Shown one piece after another: positions 6,409 to 7,278 of a DNA stretch of 7,278 nucleotides. The stretch covers positions 1 to 7,278 of the forward strand of contig JAIEQT010000593.1 of assembly GCA_019747455.1 (NCBI GenBank). The letters are read 5' to 3'. Each line of letters begins with the position of its first letter. Within the stretch, counting starts at the first letter, position 1. The DNA comes from Chitinophagaceae bacterium (GTDB taxonomy: Bacteria; Bacteroidota; Bacteroidia; Chitinophagales; Chitinophagaceae). The notes under the pieces are model-generated. The model did no database searches. It was not told where the DNA came from and saw nothing but the letters and a program-made list of their open reading frames with translations. Position numbers and translations under genes: made by a program.

Positions 6409-7278
6409 ATGGCAGGGATTAAACAACTAGCTTCTCAAACACTTTGGTATGGAGTACCCACCATTGCCAATAGGTTTTTAGGATATTTAATGAACTTATC
6501 CTTACCACTTTTTTTTGCACAACCAGCAGTAACAGCAGACCTTACGCAGATCTATGCTATGATACCTTTTTTGAACGTATTATTCACGTATGGGCTAGAA
6601 ACGGCTTATTTTCGTTTTAGTAAAGAAACCGATCAGCATAAATTATATAACACATTATCTCTTTCCTTACTTGGTTCTACCATTTTATTTACAGCGATCG
6701 TTTTACTCTGCAGGGATTATATAGTACAATGGTCGAACATGGAAGCGCATCCTGAATTCATTACGTGGATGATCGCTATTCTTTTTTTTGATGCACTTAG
6801 TACCCTAGCATTTGCAAGATTAAGGCAGGAGAATCGACCCAAGAAATTTGCTTTTGTTCGTATGTCGAGTGTTGTACTCAATCTATTGAGTGTAATTATA
6901 TTCCTGGGGGTTATTCCCTCTTATGTTCATCATCACCCAAATAGCCATTTGGCTTGGTTTACTAATAATAATGTAGGTATTGGTTATTATTTATTAGGCA
7001 ATATGGTAGGTAGTGCACTTACCTGTATTTTATTATTTACTGAGTTCAAACAGATCCGATTTAAATTTGATTTTACCATTTGGAAAAAAGTGCTCCGATA
7101 TAGCTACCCATTAATTATTGTGGGTATGGGAGGCATGATTAATGATATGTTGAGTAGATTGATATATCAGCATGTGGTTGATTTACCAGTTAATGAAGCC
7201 AAACACGAATTAGGTGTATTTGCTAATATTTATCGCATCGCTGTACTTATTACGATCATGATTCAGGCATTTAGAATG
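6409..7278 (+). CDS. Lipopolysaccharide/oligosaccharide flippase, MOP superfamily (3' end missing)
   Basis: An ATG at 6409-6411 opens 290 codons that run off the window edge without a stop. The protein starts MAGIKQLASQTLWYGVPTIA, the typical N-terminus of Bacteroidota polysaccharide-biosynthesis flippases, and has YGLETAYFRFSKE (61-73), also typical of them. Hydrophobic segments that should span the inner membrane lie roughly at 12-32, 45-65, 82-102, 118-136, 150-170, 190-211, 231-248 and 270-288. Full-length relatives are commonly near 480-500 residues with 12-14 spans, so about 60% is present. Such proteins flip undecaprenyl-linked sugars or related lipids across the inner membrane, but the substrate cannot be told from sequence. 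It begins 27 bases after the peroxidase gene on the same strand, so co-transcription is possible, although no functional link is evident. Confidence 0.88.
   Translation, partial: MAGIKQLASQTLWYGVPTIANRFLGYLMNLSLPLFFAQPAVTADLTQIYAMIPFLNVLFTYGLETAYFRFSKETDQHKLYNTLSLSLLGSTILFTAIVLLCRDYIVQWSNMEAHPEFITWMIAILFFDALSTLAFARLRQENRPKKFAFVRMSSVVLNLLSVIIFLGVIPSYVHHHPNSHLAWFTNNNVGIGYYLLGNMVGSALTCILLFTEFKQIRFKFDFTIWKKVLRYSYPLIIVGMGGMINDMLSRLIYQHVVDLPVNEAKHELGVFANIYRIAVLITIMIQAFRM

Overview
The window looks like chromosomal DNA of a Bacteroidota bacterium, most likely from the Chitinophagaceae or a close relative. The evidence is AT-rich sequence with weak Shine-Dalgarno sites, a type IX secretion (T9SS) C-terminal sorting domain, a Bacteroidota-type alpha2 glycyl-tRNA synthetase, and a MbnP-like protein next to a di-heme peroxidase. 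No mobile element, tRNA, rRNA or CRISPR array was recognised.

Layout, left to right. (1) 2-1339 (+) is the 3' part of a large secreted T9SS cargo protein with Ig-like domains, closed by a strong intrinsic terminator at 1359-1389. (2) 1427-2016 (+) is a ferredoxin-NADP reductase-like gene that has lost about 50 internal codons, including the expected FAD-binding motif, and is frameshifted at the junction. I call it a pseudogene, or an assembly error. (3) 2013-4461 (-) is a three-gene set read leftwards: dtd (D-aminoacyl-tRNA deacylase), a MazG-like nucleotide pyrophosphohydrolase, and glyQS (glycyl-tRNA synthetase). The gap between dtd and the MazG-like gene holds nine tandem 7-bp units facing four degenerate units in inverted orientation. 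A Bacteroidota-type promoter may lie directly in front of glyQS. The glyQS and reductase stop codons overlap tail-to-tail in one TTAA. (4) 4610-6381 (+) is a translationally coupled pair: an exported MbnP-like protein and a di-heme cytochrome c peroxidase of the MbnH/MauG/CcpA group, probably a copper- or redox-related periplasmic enzyme and partner. (5) 6409-7278 (+) is the first 290 codons of a multi-spanning MOP-superfamily flippase cut by the window edge.

The dtd/MazG-like/glyQS set groups aminoacylation, proofreading of mischarged tRNA, and nucleotide-pool cleaning. The MbnP/MbnH-like pair probably works as enzyme and substrate or partner in the periplasm. The points most worth checking are the heptamer inverted arrays, the internal deletion in the reductase gene, and the MbnP/MbnH pair, which has no methanobactin genes in view. 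I saw no clearly unprecedented system.
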